Notes: generated by a model not told the origin, from the letters alone. A stretch of 61,450 bases of DNA from JAGOGN01 sp036652735 (GCA_036652735.1 JAVVVI010000008.1:1-61450), one strand, 5' to 3'; numbered from the stretch's first letter, positions 15,974-26,238 are shown. Program-made: numbers and translations.

Positions 15974-17929
15974 ATGAATAGTATAGAAGAACAGAATATA
16001 TATGAAAAAAATATGGCAGCCTTTGAGAAAGAATATCCACAGGAAGCTGAAAAATTAAAGACAGATTGTATTCAGAAGAGAGAGAGGACCATCGGAACAA
16101 CCGGAACAAGGAATGGAACCTCGTCTATTACAGTTACAGATGCGCAAGGCAGAACGTTATTACTTGAGGGAGTCTATGAAAAGACAGGACAGGTTCAGGA
16201 GCAGTTAGAGAACTGGCAGGTATTGCCGAATAAGACACCAATTATTTTAATTGGTTTAAGCAGCGTTGAAGCAATGCAGCTGTATTTAAGTGCGTTAGGG
16301 GAAGATGGTATTCTTTTAATATATGAACCCTCCATTGAACTATTTGAATATTTTATGAAACATGAAGATATGGAAGGCGTGATTTCAAATAAAAAGACTA
16401 TTTTTTTAATAGACCAGTTAAACGATATAAATTTAAAGGATGCTTTAAGTACAATTATAAAATTTGAGACAATTGCCTTACTAAAAATTGTTGTCTCGCC
16501 TAATTATGAGGAACTCTTTTATGATAAAGTAAAGGAAGCCCTGAACCTAATAAATGATTCCTATGAGAATGTAATGGTGAGCTGGAATACAGCAAGACGG
16601 TTTACAAATGTAGTTGGTAAAAACGTCTGTTATAATTTGAGGCATTTATTTCATGGATATAATGTGTCTGAATTAAAAGGAATGTTAAAAAATGAAGTGC
16701 CGGTATTCTTAATATCAGCGGGTCCTTCCTTGAATAACAATATAGAGGAGTTAAGAAGAGCGAAAGGGAAGGCGTGTTTAATTGCTGTAGATACTGCAAT
16801 TAAACCTTTGCTGAACCGAGGAATTATTCCGGATTTTTTTGCGATTGTGGATGGATTGAAACCAACAGAATTAATGAATCATCCAAGAATATCCGAAGTT
16901 CCTCTTGTAACTTGCAATGTGGTGGCACATGGGATTATGGATTTGCATCATGGGAAAAAATTCTATTATGCTTCAGGGAATGAATTGGATCTGGAGGCGT
17001 ATGAAATTGCACGCAAGGCAGCCGGAAAATCCACCTATTTATGGGAAATAGGGCTACCAACAGGGGGATCTGTGGCGAACACAGCATTTTCTTTTGCGGA
17101 ATATTTACAGGCAAGCAAGATTATTTTTGTAGGACAGGATTTGGCACTAACCAATCATCGTACGCATGCAGATGGAACATTTCAGAATAAAATGCACAAA
17201 TTAGCAGGGAAAGAATTAGAGAATGTTGTTGAAGTAGAAGGTCTACGAGGAAATAAAGTACTGACTAAGATGGATTTTGAACGATATTTAAGGTGGTTTG
17301 AGAACTATATTAAGGATAATAAAATGACGAATGTAATCGATGCGACTCAGGGAGGAGCAAAAATACAGGGCACCAAGCAAATGTCATTAAAAAGGGCAAT
17401 TGATACATATTGTATAAATCAGGTAAATATGGAAGAGAAGCTGGAAGAGCGGAAAGAAATGATGGATTGGGGAGCAAAGCGAGCTTTTTTGAAGTTTTAT
17501 CAGGAACTTCCGGAGAAAATGCATCAGGTGTTTTTAAAGGCGGAAAAAGGAGAACGTTTATATAAGCAGCTGTTTAAGCTGGTAAAGGACGAAGATTATG
17601 ATAAGGACAAATACAGAGCTCTGATCAAAAAAATCGGAGAAGTGAATAACTATATGAACACCAACAATTATGGGTTGTTTATACAGTCTACACTTATGAA
17701 TCTGAACTTTACGGTAAGATTTAATATATATAAAGAAAAAGAAAAAGAACAGGAAGAGATTTCCAGTATTGCGGAAGAAGGAAAAATTATGAATTATTAT
17801 ATTAAAGAAGCAAGCAGACAGTGGGAATCTTTGTGGAAGGAAACAGTAGAAGCGCGGCCTCTTAGTATATGTGAAACCGATGTACAGGACCCATTGGATC
17901 AGATGCTGCTGGAATTGGAGGGGAAATAA
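15974..17929 (+). CDS. Maf-type flagellin glycosyltransferase (DUF115), copy 1
   Basis: Maf (motility accessory factor) proteins transfer nonulosonic acids such as legionaminic or pseudaminic acid onto flagellin Ser/Thr before export. The protein has 651 residues. The DUF115 core carries the nucleotide-binding SAGPSLNNNIEELRRAKGKA (about 247-266) and IAVDTAIKPLLNRGIIPDFF, followed by GLPTGGSVANTAFSFAEYL and VGQDLALTNHRTHADGTF. N- and C-terminal extensions are helical. It starts the island after the flagellin terminator; no convincing promoter was found in 15893-15973. A second, clearly homologous copy lies at 19466-21439. The CMP-legionaminate operon in this window supplies a plausible donor. 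Confidence 0.9.
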   Translation: MNSIEEQNIYEKNMAAFEKEYPQEAEKLKTDCIQKRERTIGTTGTRNGTSSITVTDAQGRTLLLEGVYEKTGQVQEQLENWQVLPNKTPIILIGLSSVEAMQLYLSALGEDGILLIYEPSIELFEYFMKHEDMEGVISNKKTIFLIDQLNDINLKDALSTIIKFETIALLKIVVSPNYEELFYDKVKEALNLINDSYENVMVSWNTARRFTNVVGKNVCYNLRHLFHGYNVSELKGMLKNEVPVFLISAGPSLNNNIEELRRAKGKACLIAVDTAIKPLLNRGIIPDFFAIVDGLKPTELMNHPRISEVPLVTCNVVAHGIMDLHHGKKFYYASGNELDLEAYEIARKAAGKSTYLWEIGLPTGGSVANTAFSFAEYLQASKIIFVGQDLALTNHRTHADGTFQNKMHKLAGKELENVVEVEGLRGNKVLTKMDFERYLRWFENYIKDNKMTNVIDATQGGAKIQGTKQMSLKRAIDTYCINQVNMEEKLEERKEMMDWGAKRAFLKFYQELPEKMHQVFLKAEKGERLYKQLFKLVKDEDYDKDKYRALIKKIGEVNNYMNTNNYGLFIQSTLMNLNFTVRFNIYKEKEKEQEEISSIAEEGKIMNYYIKEASRQWESLWKETVEARPLSICETDVQDPLDQMLLELEGK

Positions 17930-18238
17930 ATGAATCAATTATCGGATATAGAGATATTTAAGGAAGCAAAAGGCGTGGTACAGCAGATTATTGAATCAAT
18001 CGACAAAAGTGAAAATAAAATCGCATTTCAGATTTTGAACCAACAAATGAGAATTATGGAGTTGGCAATCCTACAATTGGGAACAGGCGGATATGTACCG
18101 GTGGATGAGATAAATGAGATGACGAACTTTTTAGTGCAGGCAATGGAGAATAGAGATGGGGTACTTCTACGAGATATTATGAAATATGCGATGCTAGATG
18201 TACTGAATCAGTTATTACCGGAAGAAGAACTTGCATAG
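17930..18238 (+). CDS. Small helical protein of unknown function between maf genes
   Basis: This encodes 102 residues, without a signal peptide or membrane segment, mostly amphipathic helices, with one short Gly-rich turn (LGTGGYVPVDEI). The ATG directly follows the stop of the first maf gene, so translation is coupled. I do not recognise the family. Position suggests an adaptor or chaperone for Maf or for the transferase that follows, which is inference only. Confidence 0.75.
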   Translation: MNQLSDIEIFKEAKGVVQQIIESIDKSENKIAFQILNQQMRIMELAILQLGTGGYVPVDEINEMTNFLVQAMENRDGVLLRDIMKYAMLDVLNQLLPEEELA

Positions 18239-18247
18239 GGGGATAAA

Positions 18248-19420
18248 ATGGATAAAAATTTGAATATGATTACAGAAGTAAGTGCGTATGAAGTGAATAG
18301 ATACTATTTTAGTGAACTTAATAAACAGATGCAGAAGAAGGATCATGTACCGGAGTCTATTTTTAGTGTAACGGATCATCAGATTGGGAAGAAAATCAAG
18401 ACAATTGTGAAAGAACCGGGAACGCTTTTTATGATAGATACCCCTCTTGGAGAACAGAGAAATTTTAATGGTGAAGGAATCTATGAAGAAGCGGATAATC
18501 AGGCACAATTGATTACCTATTTAACCAACTATCCCAGTACCCAGATTGATAATATTCTCCACCTTGGAAAAGGAACGGTAGTGTTAACCAAGACATGTAA
18601 TGCAGCATCTTATCTGGAGACGTATTATGGAATTCATGCAAAGATGCAGCCCATGTTTGGAATTGAGGGCAAGAAACGGATTCCCTTTGGGGATAGAAAA
18701 TATGATGTATTTTTTCCCGGAACTTATTTAGATCCGGCTACATGTTTAACCCAGATGAAGGATTATTATCCAACCACAATGTATGAAATCGCAATGGATA
18801 TGATTCATTATATGATGAAGGATACAGAGGTGACAATAGAAGAAGCCCTGTGCCAAAAATTAAAAAAACTGGAGGTGAATTGTACCAAAGAATTGATTAC
18901 CTCTTATCTGAAAGAATACAGTACCTTAATTCTGGAATATTGCTGCAGAGAGCAGCGTAAGCAGATGTTGCTAAAGTTAATTCAGGGTGGATTAAAGATT
19001 ACGGTATGTGGACAGCATTGGGATGTTTTTCGAGAACTGCTTGTTAAGGACCAGCAGCAGAGACTGGAAGTATTATATGATGCAGTTCCCCCACATAAGG
19101 TTATTGAACTAATGGGAAATGCAAAAATTGTATTAAATTATTCTCCTTATTACAATGGGGTGAATGAACGGGTTGCCACTGCCATGCTAAATGGCGCAGT
19201 TTGTTTTACCGATTCTAACGCATATCTGAAAGAACATATGAAAAATCATCAGGAGATTGAACTATATATAGGAAAAAATGTTACAAAACTTGTGAATAGA
19301 ATTCGCACCATTCTAATGGATAATAGCATGGGTATACAGATTTCAGAAAATGCCGGAAACTATGCACGGGAAAATCTATCTCCGGAAGCATTTTCAAAGG
19401 AGCTGGAGAACTATATGTAA
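18248..19420 (+). CDS. CgeB-like family 1 glycosyltransferase
   Basis: This gene encodes 390 residues. The C-terminal half has the GT-B donor-site pattern: a short Rossmann strand (GGLKITVCGQHWDVF), then GNAKIVLNYSPYYNGVNERV and ATAMLNGAVCFTDSNAYL, as in the Glyco_trans_1_2/CgeB family. The N-terminal half (about 1-200) is less conserved. It lies nine bases after the 102-residue gene, between the two maf copies. A role in extending the flagellin glycan is likely; donor unknown. Confidence 0.75.
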   Translation: MDKNLNMITEVSAYEVNRYYFSELNKQMQKKDHVPESIFSVTDHQIGKKIKTIVKEPGTLFMIDTPLGEQRNFNGEGIYEEADNQAQLITYLTNYPSTQIDNILHLGKGTVVLTKTCNAASYLETYYGIHAKMQPMFGIEGKKRIPFGDRKYDVFFPGTYLDPATCLTQMKDYYPTTMYEIAMDMIHYMMKDTEVTIEEALCQKLKKLEVNCTKELITSYLKEYSTLILEYCCREQRKQMLLKLIQGGLKITVCGQHWDVFRELLVKDQQQRLEVLYDAVPPHKVIELMGNAKIVLNYSPYYNGVNERVATAMLNGAVCFTDSNAYLKEHMKNHQEIELYIGKNVTKLVNRIRTILMDNSMGIQISENAGNYARENLSPEAFSKELENYM

Positions 19421-19465
19421 GTCTCAATATAAGGAATATAGTTTAGGAGAGATAAAGAATAAAGA

Positions 19466-21439
19466 ATGAAAAATATACAGAGCAATGAAATTTATAAAAA
19501 AAATCTGGAGGCATTCTGTAATGAATATCCGGAATCACAGGAACTGTTAAATAATATAGAACAAGGAGAACATGAATTCGTAATTCAACAAGTGCCGGTT
19601 CTTTCTATTACGGATAGTCAGAATAGAACCTTGTTATTAGGTGGAATCTATGAGCCACTGGCTTTGGCAAAAGAAAATCTGGAAAAATGGAGAATCATTC
19701 CAAATAAAGCACCTTTTTTTATAATAGGTATGAATAAGTTAGAAGAAATACGCTATTACTTAAAACATGCACCCGAAGACAGTGCCTTTTTTATTTATGA
19801 GCCATCCATTGAGATTTTTGAATATGTAATGAAGTATTGTTCGATTCAGGATGTAATCAGTGACCCTCGTGTAATCCTTTCAGTTAATGGGAACAAGGAT
19901 GAGAACGAGGACTATAAGTTTGAGGAAAAACTAGAAGAAAACTTGAATTTATTGATTCAGCTTGATACAATCGCTATGTTAAAGATAATTGTATCCCCTA
20001 ATTATCAGGAATTATTTCAGGATAAGGTTCGCATGGCATTAAAGTTAGTAACCAAGGTCCATACCCATATATTGACATACTGGAGGACATCTATTTTTTA
20101 TACGGATATTGCAGGAGTGAATGTATGCACGAATATAAAACATCAGTTTAATGGATATAATATTACCCAGCTGAAAGGTATGTTAGCTGGGAAAATTCCG
20201 GCTATTGTTATATCTGCAGGCCCCTCTTTAAATAATAATATTGAAGATTTAAGGCAGGCAAAGGGAAGAGCGTGTCTGATTGCGGTAGATACGGCAATTA
20301 AGCCACTCTTAAACAGAGATATTATTCCGGATTTTTTTGTCATTGTGGATGGACTGAAACCAACAGAATTAATGAATCATCCAAGAATTTCAGAGATTAC
20401 ACTTATAACAGCAAGTGATGTGGCAAGCGGTATTATGGATTTACATCATGGGAAAAAAATATTTGTAGGTTCAAACGCATACCTTGAATTTGAGTTATAC
20501 AAGGCGGCAAGAAAAGGCGCGGGAAAGACGAAGAATTTGTATTCACATCTTTTGCCAACCGGTGGCTCTGTTGCCAATACAGCCTTTTCAGTTGCAGACT
20601 ATATGAATGCCAGTGAGATTATACTGGTGGGCCAGGATCTGGCATTAACCAATGGGTGCACACATGCAGATGGAACATTTAAAGAAAAAATGCCGGTATT
20701 ATCACGGGAAGAAATAGAAGAAGTAGTAGAAGTAGAAGGAATAGATGGCACTATGATTCTTTCCATGGCAGATTTTAAATTTTATCTAGAATGGTTTGAA
20801 GACGCCATTAAAAAAGGAAGAATGGATAATGTCACAGATGCAACCCAGGGGGGAGCTAAAATACATGGAGCCAAATTAATGACGCTTCAAGAGGCAATTG
20901 ATCGATTTTGTACCAAGGAAGTAATGGTAAAGATGGATGCCTGTCTGGAATCAATGCAGAAAATGATGGATTGGGGAGCCAAGAATGCAGTCATAAAATG
21001 GTACCAAAAAATACCGGACAATATCCACAAAGTATATCTGGAAGCAAAAAAAGCGGAGCAGTTATACCAGCAATTGGAAAGTATGGTGTCAAAACCAAAT
21101 TATGATAAGGAAAAATATCGCAAACTGGTAAAAAAAATAGGCAGAACAAATGCGTATATGAATACAGATCATTATGCATTGTTTATACAGTCTACCATGA
21201 TGCAATTGAATTATATTATGCGGCTATCCATATATGAGGAAGACCTGGATGAATGTGAAAATATTGTATCAATTGCGGAACAAGGACAAACCATGAACTA
21301 TTACATAAAAGAATCTGCCCAAAAATGGGAAGAAGACAGCAGGCGAATTTTGAAGGAAAGACCTTTAACTGTGGATAGCAAGGATATTCAGGGACCATTG
21401 GACCAAATGCAGTATGAACTTCAAATAAAGAATAGATAG
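19466..21439 (+). CDS. Maf-type flagellin glycosyltransferase (DUF115), copy 2
   Basis: The predicted protein has 657 residues, collinear with copy 1 over its full length. It shares SAGPSLNNNIEDLRQAKGRA, IAVDTAIKPLLNRDIIPDFF, LPTGGSVANTAFSVADYM and VGQDLALTNGCTHADGTF. Divergence is greatest in the first 150 residues and around 310-345 (the region after MDLHHGKK), which may set acceptor or sugar choice. Two Mafs could serve two sugars (for example two nonulosonates) or two sets of flagellin sites. Weak ribosome site (AGGAGAGATAAAG) before ATG 19466. Confidence 0.9.
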   Translation: MKNIQSNEIYKKNLEAFCNEYPESQELLNNIEQGEHEFVIQQVPVLSITDSQNRTLLLGGIYEPLALAKENLEKWRIIPNKAPFFIIGMNKLEEIRYYLKHAPEDSAFFIYEPSIEIFEYVMKYCSIQDVISDPRVILSVNGNKDENEDYKFEEKLEENLNLLIQLDTIAMLKIIVSPNYQELFQDKVRMALKLVTKVHTHILTYWRTSIFYTDIAGVNVCTNIKHQFNGYNITQLKGMLAGKIPAIVISAGPSLNNNIEDLRQAKGRACLIAVDTAIKPLLNRDIIPDFFVIVDGLKPTELMNHPRISEITLITASDVASGIMDLHHGKKIFVGSNAYLEFELYKAARKGAGKTKNLYSHLLPTGGSVANTAFSVADYMNASEIILVGQDLALTNGCTHADGTFKEKMPVLSREEIEEVVEVEGIDGTMILSMADFKFYLEWFEDAIKKGRMDNVTDATQGGAKIHGAKLMTLQEAIDRFCTKEVMVKMDACLESMQKMMDWGAKNAVIKWYQKIPDNIHKVYLEAKKAEQLYQQLESMVSKPNYDKEKYRKLVKKIGRTNAYMNTDHYALFIQSTMMQLNYIMRLSIYEEDLDECENIVSIAEQGQTMNYYIKESAQKWEEDSRRILKERPLTVDSKDIQGPLDQMQYELQIKNR

Positions 21440-21452
21440 AAAAGGTGAAGCT

Positions 21453-22568
21453 ATGAATTATTGTACAAGATGTACCATGCCAAATACAAGACCCGGGATT
21501 TCCTTTGATGAGAATGGAGTGTGTAGTGCGTGCAATCATTATGAATCACGGAAACAGATTAATTGGGACCGGCGTTTAAAAGAACTGGAGGCTATGTGTG
21601 ATAAATATCGTGGAATGAATGGACCCGGAGGATATGACTGCGCAGTGGCAGTATCGGGTGGAAAGGACAGTCATTTCCAGGTATATTATTTAAAAGAAGT
21701 ACTTCATATGAATCCAATTTTATTTACCGTGGAAGATAACTTCCCAATGACAGAAGCAGGGAAACACAATATTAAAAATATTAGTGAAGCTTTTGGCTGC
21801 ACCATTATATCCTGTAAACCAAATATTCGGGCGCAAAAGATTCTTATGAGGAAGTTTTTTGAAGAGTATGGAAAACCAACCTGGTATCTGGATCGTTTGA
21901 TTTATACATTTCCCCTCCATATGGCACTTAAATTCAATGTGCCCTTTTTGTGTTATGGGGAAAATGTAAGCTATGAATATGGTGGAAATGGAGATGCAGA
22001 GACCTATTCCGCAAGAGAGCAGATCAAAAATGGAGTGGCAGTGGATATGCCCCAAGAGGAACTATTAGTTGAGGGTATTACAGAGAGTGATTTATTCTTT
22101 ACCAAAGCTCCTTCTAAGGAGGAATTGGAAAAACTGGATCCTTTTTATCTCAGTTATTTTGTGAACTGGAATAGTTATAGTAATTATATGCTGGCAAAAA
22201 AAAGAGGCTTTCACGATCTCACCCACGAATGGGAACGCACGCATCACGTGGAGAATTATGATCAAATTGATTCACCTGCCTATTTAGTACATTCCTGGCT
22301 AAAGTATCCAAAATTTGGTCATGCAGCAGCCACTGATTACACCTCTCGTTACATTCGATATGGAATGATGACTCGACCGGAGGCAATTGAGTTGATTAAA
22401 CAACATGATGCAGAACTGGATCCACGTAGTGTTCGGGATTTTTGCCTGTTTTGCGGCTATTCCGAGACGGAATTCTGGAGAATTATGGATCAATTTTACA
22501 ATAAGGAGCTATTTTATAAGGATGGGTATGACCGTTGGAGGCTAAAGGAACCAATCTGGGAAAAATAG
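21453..22568 (+). CDS. N-acetyl sugar amidotransferase (PseA/WbpG-like)
   Basis: These enzymes convert an N-acetyl group of a sugar, often a nonulosonic acid, to an acetamidino group using ATP and ammonia. The protein has 371 residues. A four-cysteine zinc site (C4, C7, C24, C27: CTRC...CSAC) is followed by the PP-loop ATP site VAVSGGKDSHFQVYY (about 65-79), then the conserved region PFLCYGENVSYEYGG. No HisF/HisH-like ammonia-supplying partner is visible in the window, as is the case for PseA. It probably makes an amidino form of legionaminate or another amino sugar of the flagellin glycan. Confidence 0.87.
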   Translation: MNYCTRCTMPNTRPGISFDENGVCSACNHYESRKQINWDRRLKELEAMCDKYRGMNGPGGYDCAVAVSGGKDSHFQVYYLKEVLHMNPILFTVEDNFPMTEAGKHNIKNISEAFGCTIISCKPNIRAQKILMRKFFEEYGKPTWYLDRLIYTFPLHMALKFNVPFLCYGENVSYEYGGNGDAETYSAREQIKNGVAVDMPQEELLVEGITESDLFFTKAPSKEELEKLDPFYLSYFVNWNSYSNYMLAKKRGFHDLTHEWERTHHVENYDQIDSPAYLVHSWLKYPKFGHAAATDYTSRYIRYGMMTRPEAIELIKQHDAELDPRSVRDFCLFCGYSETEFWRIMDQFYNKELFYKDGYDRWRLKEPIWEK

Positions 22569-22603
22569 AGGATAAGAGTAACATTCAGTTAGGGGGAGAG
22601 GTA

Positions 22604-24247
22604 GTGGAAACAACTTTTCAGCAAGGTGTGCGGCTCTTAAAGGAAAATCGGTATCAGGAATCCATGGAAGCGTTAATAGAGTCTTATGACAGGGGCGATG
22701 AAAGACAATCCATTTTGAATATTATTTGCGACTGCTTTTTACAGCCTAATTATCAGCAGCTAAAAGCCAATTACCAGGAGAATAGCAGGGGAATAACAGA
22801 GATTGCCTATGATGATCTGCCCTTGGTATTTATTCCTGTTTCAGACGAACTTTTTTTTATATTTGATCTTGTTCAGGGGAAGTTCCTTGGAAAAATAGAC
22901 TTAACAAGAGATCAAAACCAGGAGAAAATAAAGAAATTCCATAGTGTTCTGGTGGCAGATTGTTGGGATTATCGCGAAATAGCGGCAATGATTGGAAAGG
23001 AAGAGCCAGTTCAAATATATGTTGTTCCAAGCGATGTGGGAAGATATGCAGCGTTTCTTCAGCTACCGGAATTTCGAGAAAAGTTCCTGAGCAATTATAC
23101 AATGTTTTCCACACTGGATCATATGGAAGCTTATTTTAGAGAACACAGGGAAGTGTATTTGCCGAAAAAGATTATTTCAGCGGATTATGACTTTTATCAT
23201 ACAACACTCCAGAGTATCCATAATGAAAGAATTGCGACTCCTTCTAAAAGAGAACATATTTTCCTCTCAATCTGTATCCCAAGTTATGGGAGAGAGATGG
23301 AGGCATTAAGGGCAGTGAATCAGCTTCGCACACTTTTCTATGATTCTGAGATTGAGATTATAGTATCCAATAATGCTATGGTTGGAGATCAGAAGGGGTA
23401 TGAGACAATCGCCCAGATGAAGGACAGCAGAATCGTGTATCACGCATTTAAGGACTATGTCACCTATGGAACAAATCTTATGAAAGTTCTGGAATTAGCC
23501 AAGGGAAAGTATGCTGTAATTCAAAGTGATCAGGATATAATGCTCACAGAAAATCTGGAAAGTTATTTGGATGATTTGATAAAAGAACCCAGTATAGGAA
23601 CCGGAATTAGCAGAGGAATCGGTGAGAACTTTCCAAAGGAACAATTAAAAGGAGTACAGAATAATGACTTGAGTAATATAGTGAATGCACTTAATCGAAC
23701 CTACCTCACAGGAATTTGGTATAAGCTTTCACAATTACATCGTTTGAATGCCTGGGATTTGTTCAAAAAGACAGAGAATACAAACACTCTTTCCTTTATG
23801 TATCCACATATTTTACTTATGCTTTTGGAATTAAAGGAGGGAGCTTTTTCTATTGGCAGTACCGATTTATGGGTAAATGCAAGCGATTCATTGGAAGAAA
23901 ATATGTATAAATTTCAGGAAGAAAACAGTAAAGTACAGGTAAGAACGAAACAGTGTGAAGACAGTATGGACATGGTAGATGCTATCTTTAACTTAAATAA
24001 TTTGGAATTTTCAGCTTTACTGGAATCCAGAATAGAAAATGTATATTATTTAATGAAAACCACATTTTCCAAATATCAAGAGTTCCTAAGTAAGAAAGGA
24101 GTGGAATGGAGAGAAGTTTGTGAGCAGGTGTATCATTGGAGTTTGGGTATGATAGAGAACTATCGGAAAAAGATTCCAGCAGATTTCGTAGCTGACATAA
24201 ATGAAAATCTAAGGAATTATTATGAACAGTACAGAGATGGGAACTAA
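22604..24247 (+). CDS. Large glycosyltransferase: novel N-terminal domain plus GT2 domain
   Basis: The protein has 547 residues. Residues about 1-45 form a TPR-like helical pair (GVRLLKENRYQESMEALIES). About 46-220 is a domain I do not recognise (YDDLPLVFIPVSDELFFIFD). About 225-420 is GT2 (LSICIPSYGREMEALRAVNQ, IQSDQDIMLTENLESYL), and a helical tail follows. The first two domains recur in the protein at 47039. GTG 22604 is chosen because GGGGGAG lies five bases upstream, and the paralog starts at the equivalent residue; the open frame extends to 22535. The SDQD element could be the metal site. Probable flagellin-glycan polymerising enzyme. Confidence 0.8.
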   Translation: METTFQQGVRLLKENRYQESMEALIESYDRGDERQSILNIICDCFLQPNYQQLKANYQENSRGITEIAYDDLPLVFIPVSDELFFIFDLVQGKFLGKIDLTRDQNQEKIKKFHSVLVADCWDYREIAAMIGKEEPVQIYVVPSDVGRYAAFLQLPEFREKFLSNYTMFSTLDHMEAYFREHREVYLPKKIISADYDFYHTTLQSIHNERIATPSKREHIFLSICIPSYGREMEALRAVNQLRTLFYDSEIEIIVSNNAMVGDQKGYETIAQMKDSRIVYHAFKDYVTYGTNLMKVLELAKGKYAVIQSDQDIMLTENLESYLDDLIKEPSIGTGISRGIGENFPKEQLKGVQNNDLSNIVNALNRTYLTGIWYKLSQLHRLNAWDLFKKTENTNTLSFMYPHILLMLLELKEGAFSIGSTDLWVNASDSLEENMYKFQEENSKVQVRTKQCEDSMDMVDAIFNLNNLEFSALLESRIENVYYLMKTTFSKYQEFLSKKGVEWREVCEQVYHWSLGMIENYRKKIPADFVADINENLRNYYEQYRDGN

Positions 24248-24270
24248 ATACGCAGGGGAAAGGTGTAGAT

Positions 24271-26238
24271 ATGAGTGAGACCAGTTTGTTTCAGCGGGGG
24301 AAGATAAACTATCAAGAGGGAAACCACAAGGAAGCGTTACAGGATTTCATTGAATGTTTCAATGATACAGGAGACAGGGAAGTAGAAGAATTTATATTAG
24401 ATAAGTATTATAAGCCCATGGAAAGTGAAATCCAACAACGATATGAGGATAATTACCGGAGCCTTGCAGACTATCCATATTTTTTTGGTAGCAAAGATAA
24501 ATCTTTTTCCCAACTTAAAATGCAACTGATCTGGAATGATGCAATGGATCTTGTGATTTTTAAGCAGAATAAGTTTATGATTATTCCTAAAAATAAATTA
24601 AAGGAGTTAGGAACCGTTAATTTAGATACTCCCTTTATACAGGGCTTCCTAACAAAAGAAGATTTGTTAAAATTGATTCAGCTCAAACAGAAAGAGATTT
24701 TGATTAATCAAAAAAGACCCATCTATCTATATTTTGAACCGGAAGAGCTTGAAATTTATCTAATGGCAGAAGATATAAGAGCGATACTGGAAGCTGAGAG
24801 GATTGTATTCTTTGAAGGAGAAGAACAATTTTGGGACTTCTTCCAGAAGGACAAGGGTCTGCCTCCAACTATATTTTATGGAGTGAATTATCAATACTTT
24901 AAGGAAAAATGGGAAAATTTATATATACTTAGAAATTTACATTGTAGTGCGCAGAAAAGAAATCTGGAACTTTATTATTTAGAAAATGATGAAAGCATAA
25001 GAGAAAGAATTAAAAGTGGGAAGTTCAAAATATTATTCATAACAAGTTTATTTACAACGATATTACAATATCATACCAGAGACCTTGCATTAGAAGCAAA
25101 GAAGTTAGGCTGCAGCGTAAAGATTCTAACAGAAGAAATGCCAATTGAAATGATGCCATCAACAAGGGTCTATCAGGCAGTGGAGGAATGGAGACCGGAT
25201 ATGGTATTTTCCATTGATCATTTCCGATATGAATTTAATTTACCGTCTTCCCTTCGTTGGGGATGCTGGATTCAAGATCCCATGTCTCATATTATGAATC
25301 CCCTGTCCATTGAAAAGATGGAAAAGCGGGATCTAATATTGAATCATTTTACCACATGGGGGAAGTTTTTAGCACTTGGATATGGAGAACGGTGTACGAT
25401 GATAGACGCACCAATACCAGCAAATGAAGAGGTTTATAAGCCTTATGAATTATCAGATGAGGAGTGGGTGCAGTATGGGGCAGACCTATCGTTTGTATGC
25501 CATGCGTCAGATGATGAGAAATTATTAAAAGATAGCAAGGGGAACTCAGAGGTTGCAGATGTACTGGTGCAGTATATATGCAATGCCTATAAGGAGAGTG
25601 TCTATCAATGGGGGGAGTTCCTATATACGAAGGAGGAGTTTGCTCTTTTTATACAGGAGAAATTAAGGGAACTGGATATTATCGGTGAGGAGAAGGACTT
25701 TGTAGCGCAGTTATCCTTATTTATGTTTGATAAATATAATCAAAGAATCTACCGAATAACCTTAGTGCAATGGCTTATTGATGCCGGATATACAAATATA
25801 AAATTATGGGGAAATGGCTGGATGGAGAATGAAAAGTTCAAACCCTATGCAATGGGACCGGCAGAGAACGGGGAAGAATTATCTAAGATCTATCAAGCAT
25901 CTAAGATTAATATAGGAAATAATATTATGACAACGGCGGCTGCCAGGGCATGGGAATGTATGCTCAGCGGAGGATTTTACTTAAGCAACTGGATACCGGA
26001 GGAAGCGGATATTACAGATATTCGCAGGATTGTGAAATTAGGAGAGGATGTGGACTTCTTTCGTACCAAGGAAGAATTTTTACAAAAAATCGATTTTTAT
26101 CTTACACATGAGGACGCACGCAGAAAAATGATAGAAAAAGGCAGAGCCATTTCATTGGAGAAGATGACCTATAAAAAACTAATGGAGCGGATTATGGATA
26201 CTTTAAAGGAGAAATGCAATGAAGAAGGATATAATTAG
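24271..26238 (+). CDS. Large glycosyltransferase: TPR-like N-terminus plus CgeB/GT1-like C-terminus
   Basis: This gene encodes 655 residues. The opening FQRGKINYQEGNHKEALQDF matches the TPR-like start of the 22604 and 47039 proteins, followed by a diverged middle (about 50-245). From about 250 a GT-B fold follows (KFKILFITSLFTTILQYHTR, MVFSIDHFRYEFNLP, WIQDPMSHIMNPL), and the donor-site region is near 545-620 (IYQASKINIGNNIMTTAAAR, AWECMLSGGFYLS). The last 20 bases overlap the next radical-SAM gene. It likely adds a sugar to the same acceptor series as its neighbours. Confidence 0.8.
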   Translation: MSETSLFQRGKINYQEGNHKEALQDFIECFNDTGDREVEEFILDKYYKPMESEIQQRYEDNYRSLADYPYFFGSKDKSFSQLKMQLIWNDAMDLVIFKQNKFMIIPKNKLKELGTVNLDTPFIQGFLTKEDLLKLIQLKQKEILINQKRPIYLYFEPEELEIYLMAEDIRAILEAERIVFFEGEEQFWDFFQKDKGLPPTIFYGVNYQYFKEKWENLYILRNLHCSAQKRNLELYYLENDESIRERIKSGKFKILFITSLFTTILQYHTRDLALEAKKLGCSVKILTEEMPIEMMPSTRVYQAVEEWRPDMVFSIDHFRYEFNLPSSLRWGCWIQDPMSHIMNPLSIEKMEKRDLILNHFTTWGKFLALGYGERCTMIDAPIPANEEVYKPYELSDEEWVQYGADLSFVCHASDDEKLLKDSKGNSEVADVLVQYICNAYKESVYQWGEFLYTKEEFALFIQEKLRELDIIGEEKDFVAQLSLFMFDKYNQRIYRITLVQWLIDAGYTNIKLWGNGWMENEKFKPYAMGPAENGEELSKIYQASKINIGNNIMTTAAARAWECMLSGGFYLSNWIPEEADITDIRRIVKLGEDVDFFRTKEEFLQKIDFYLTHEDARRKMIEKGRAISLEKMTYKKLMERIMDTLKEKCNEEGYN

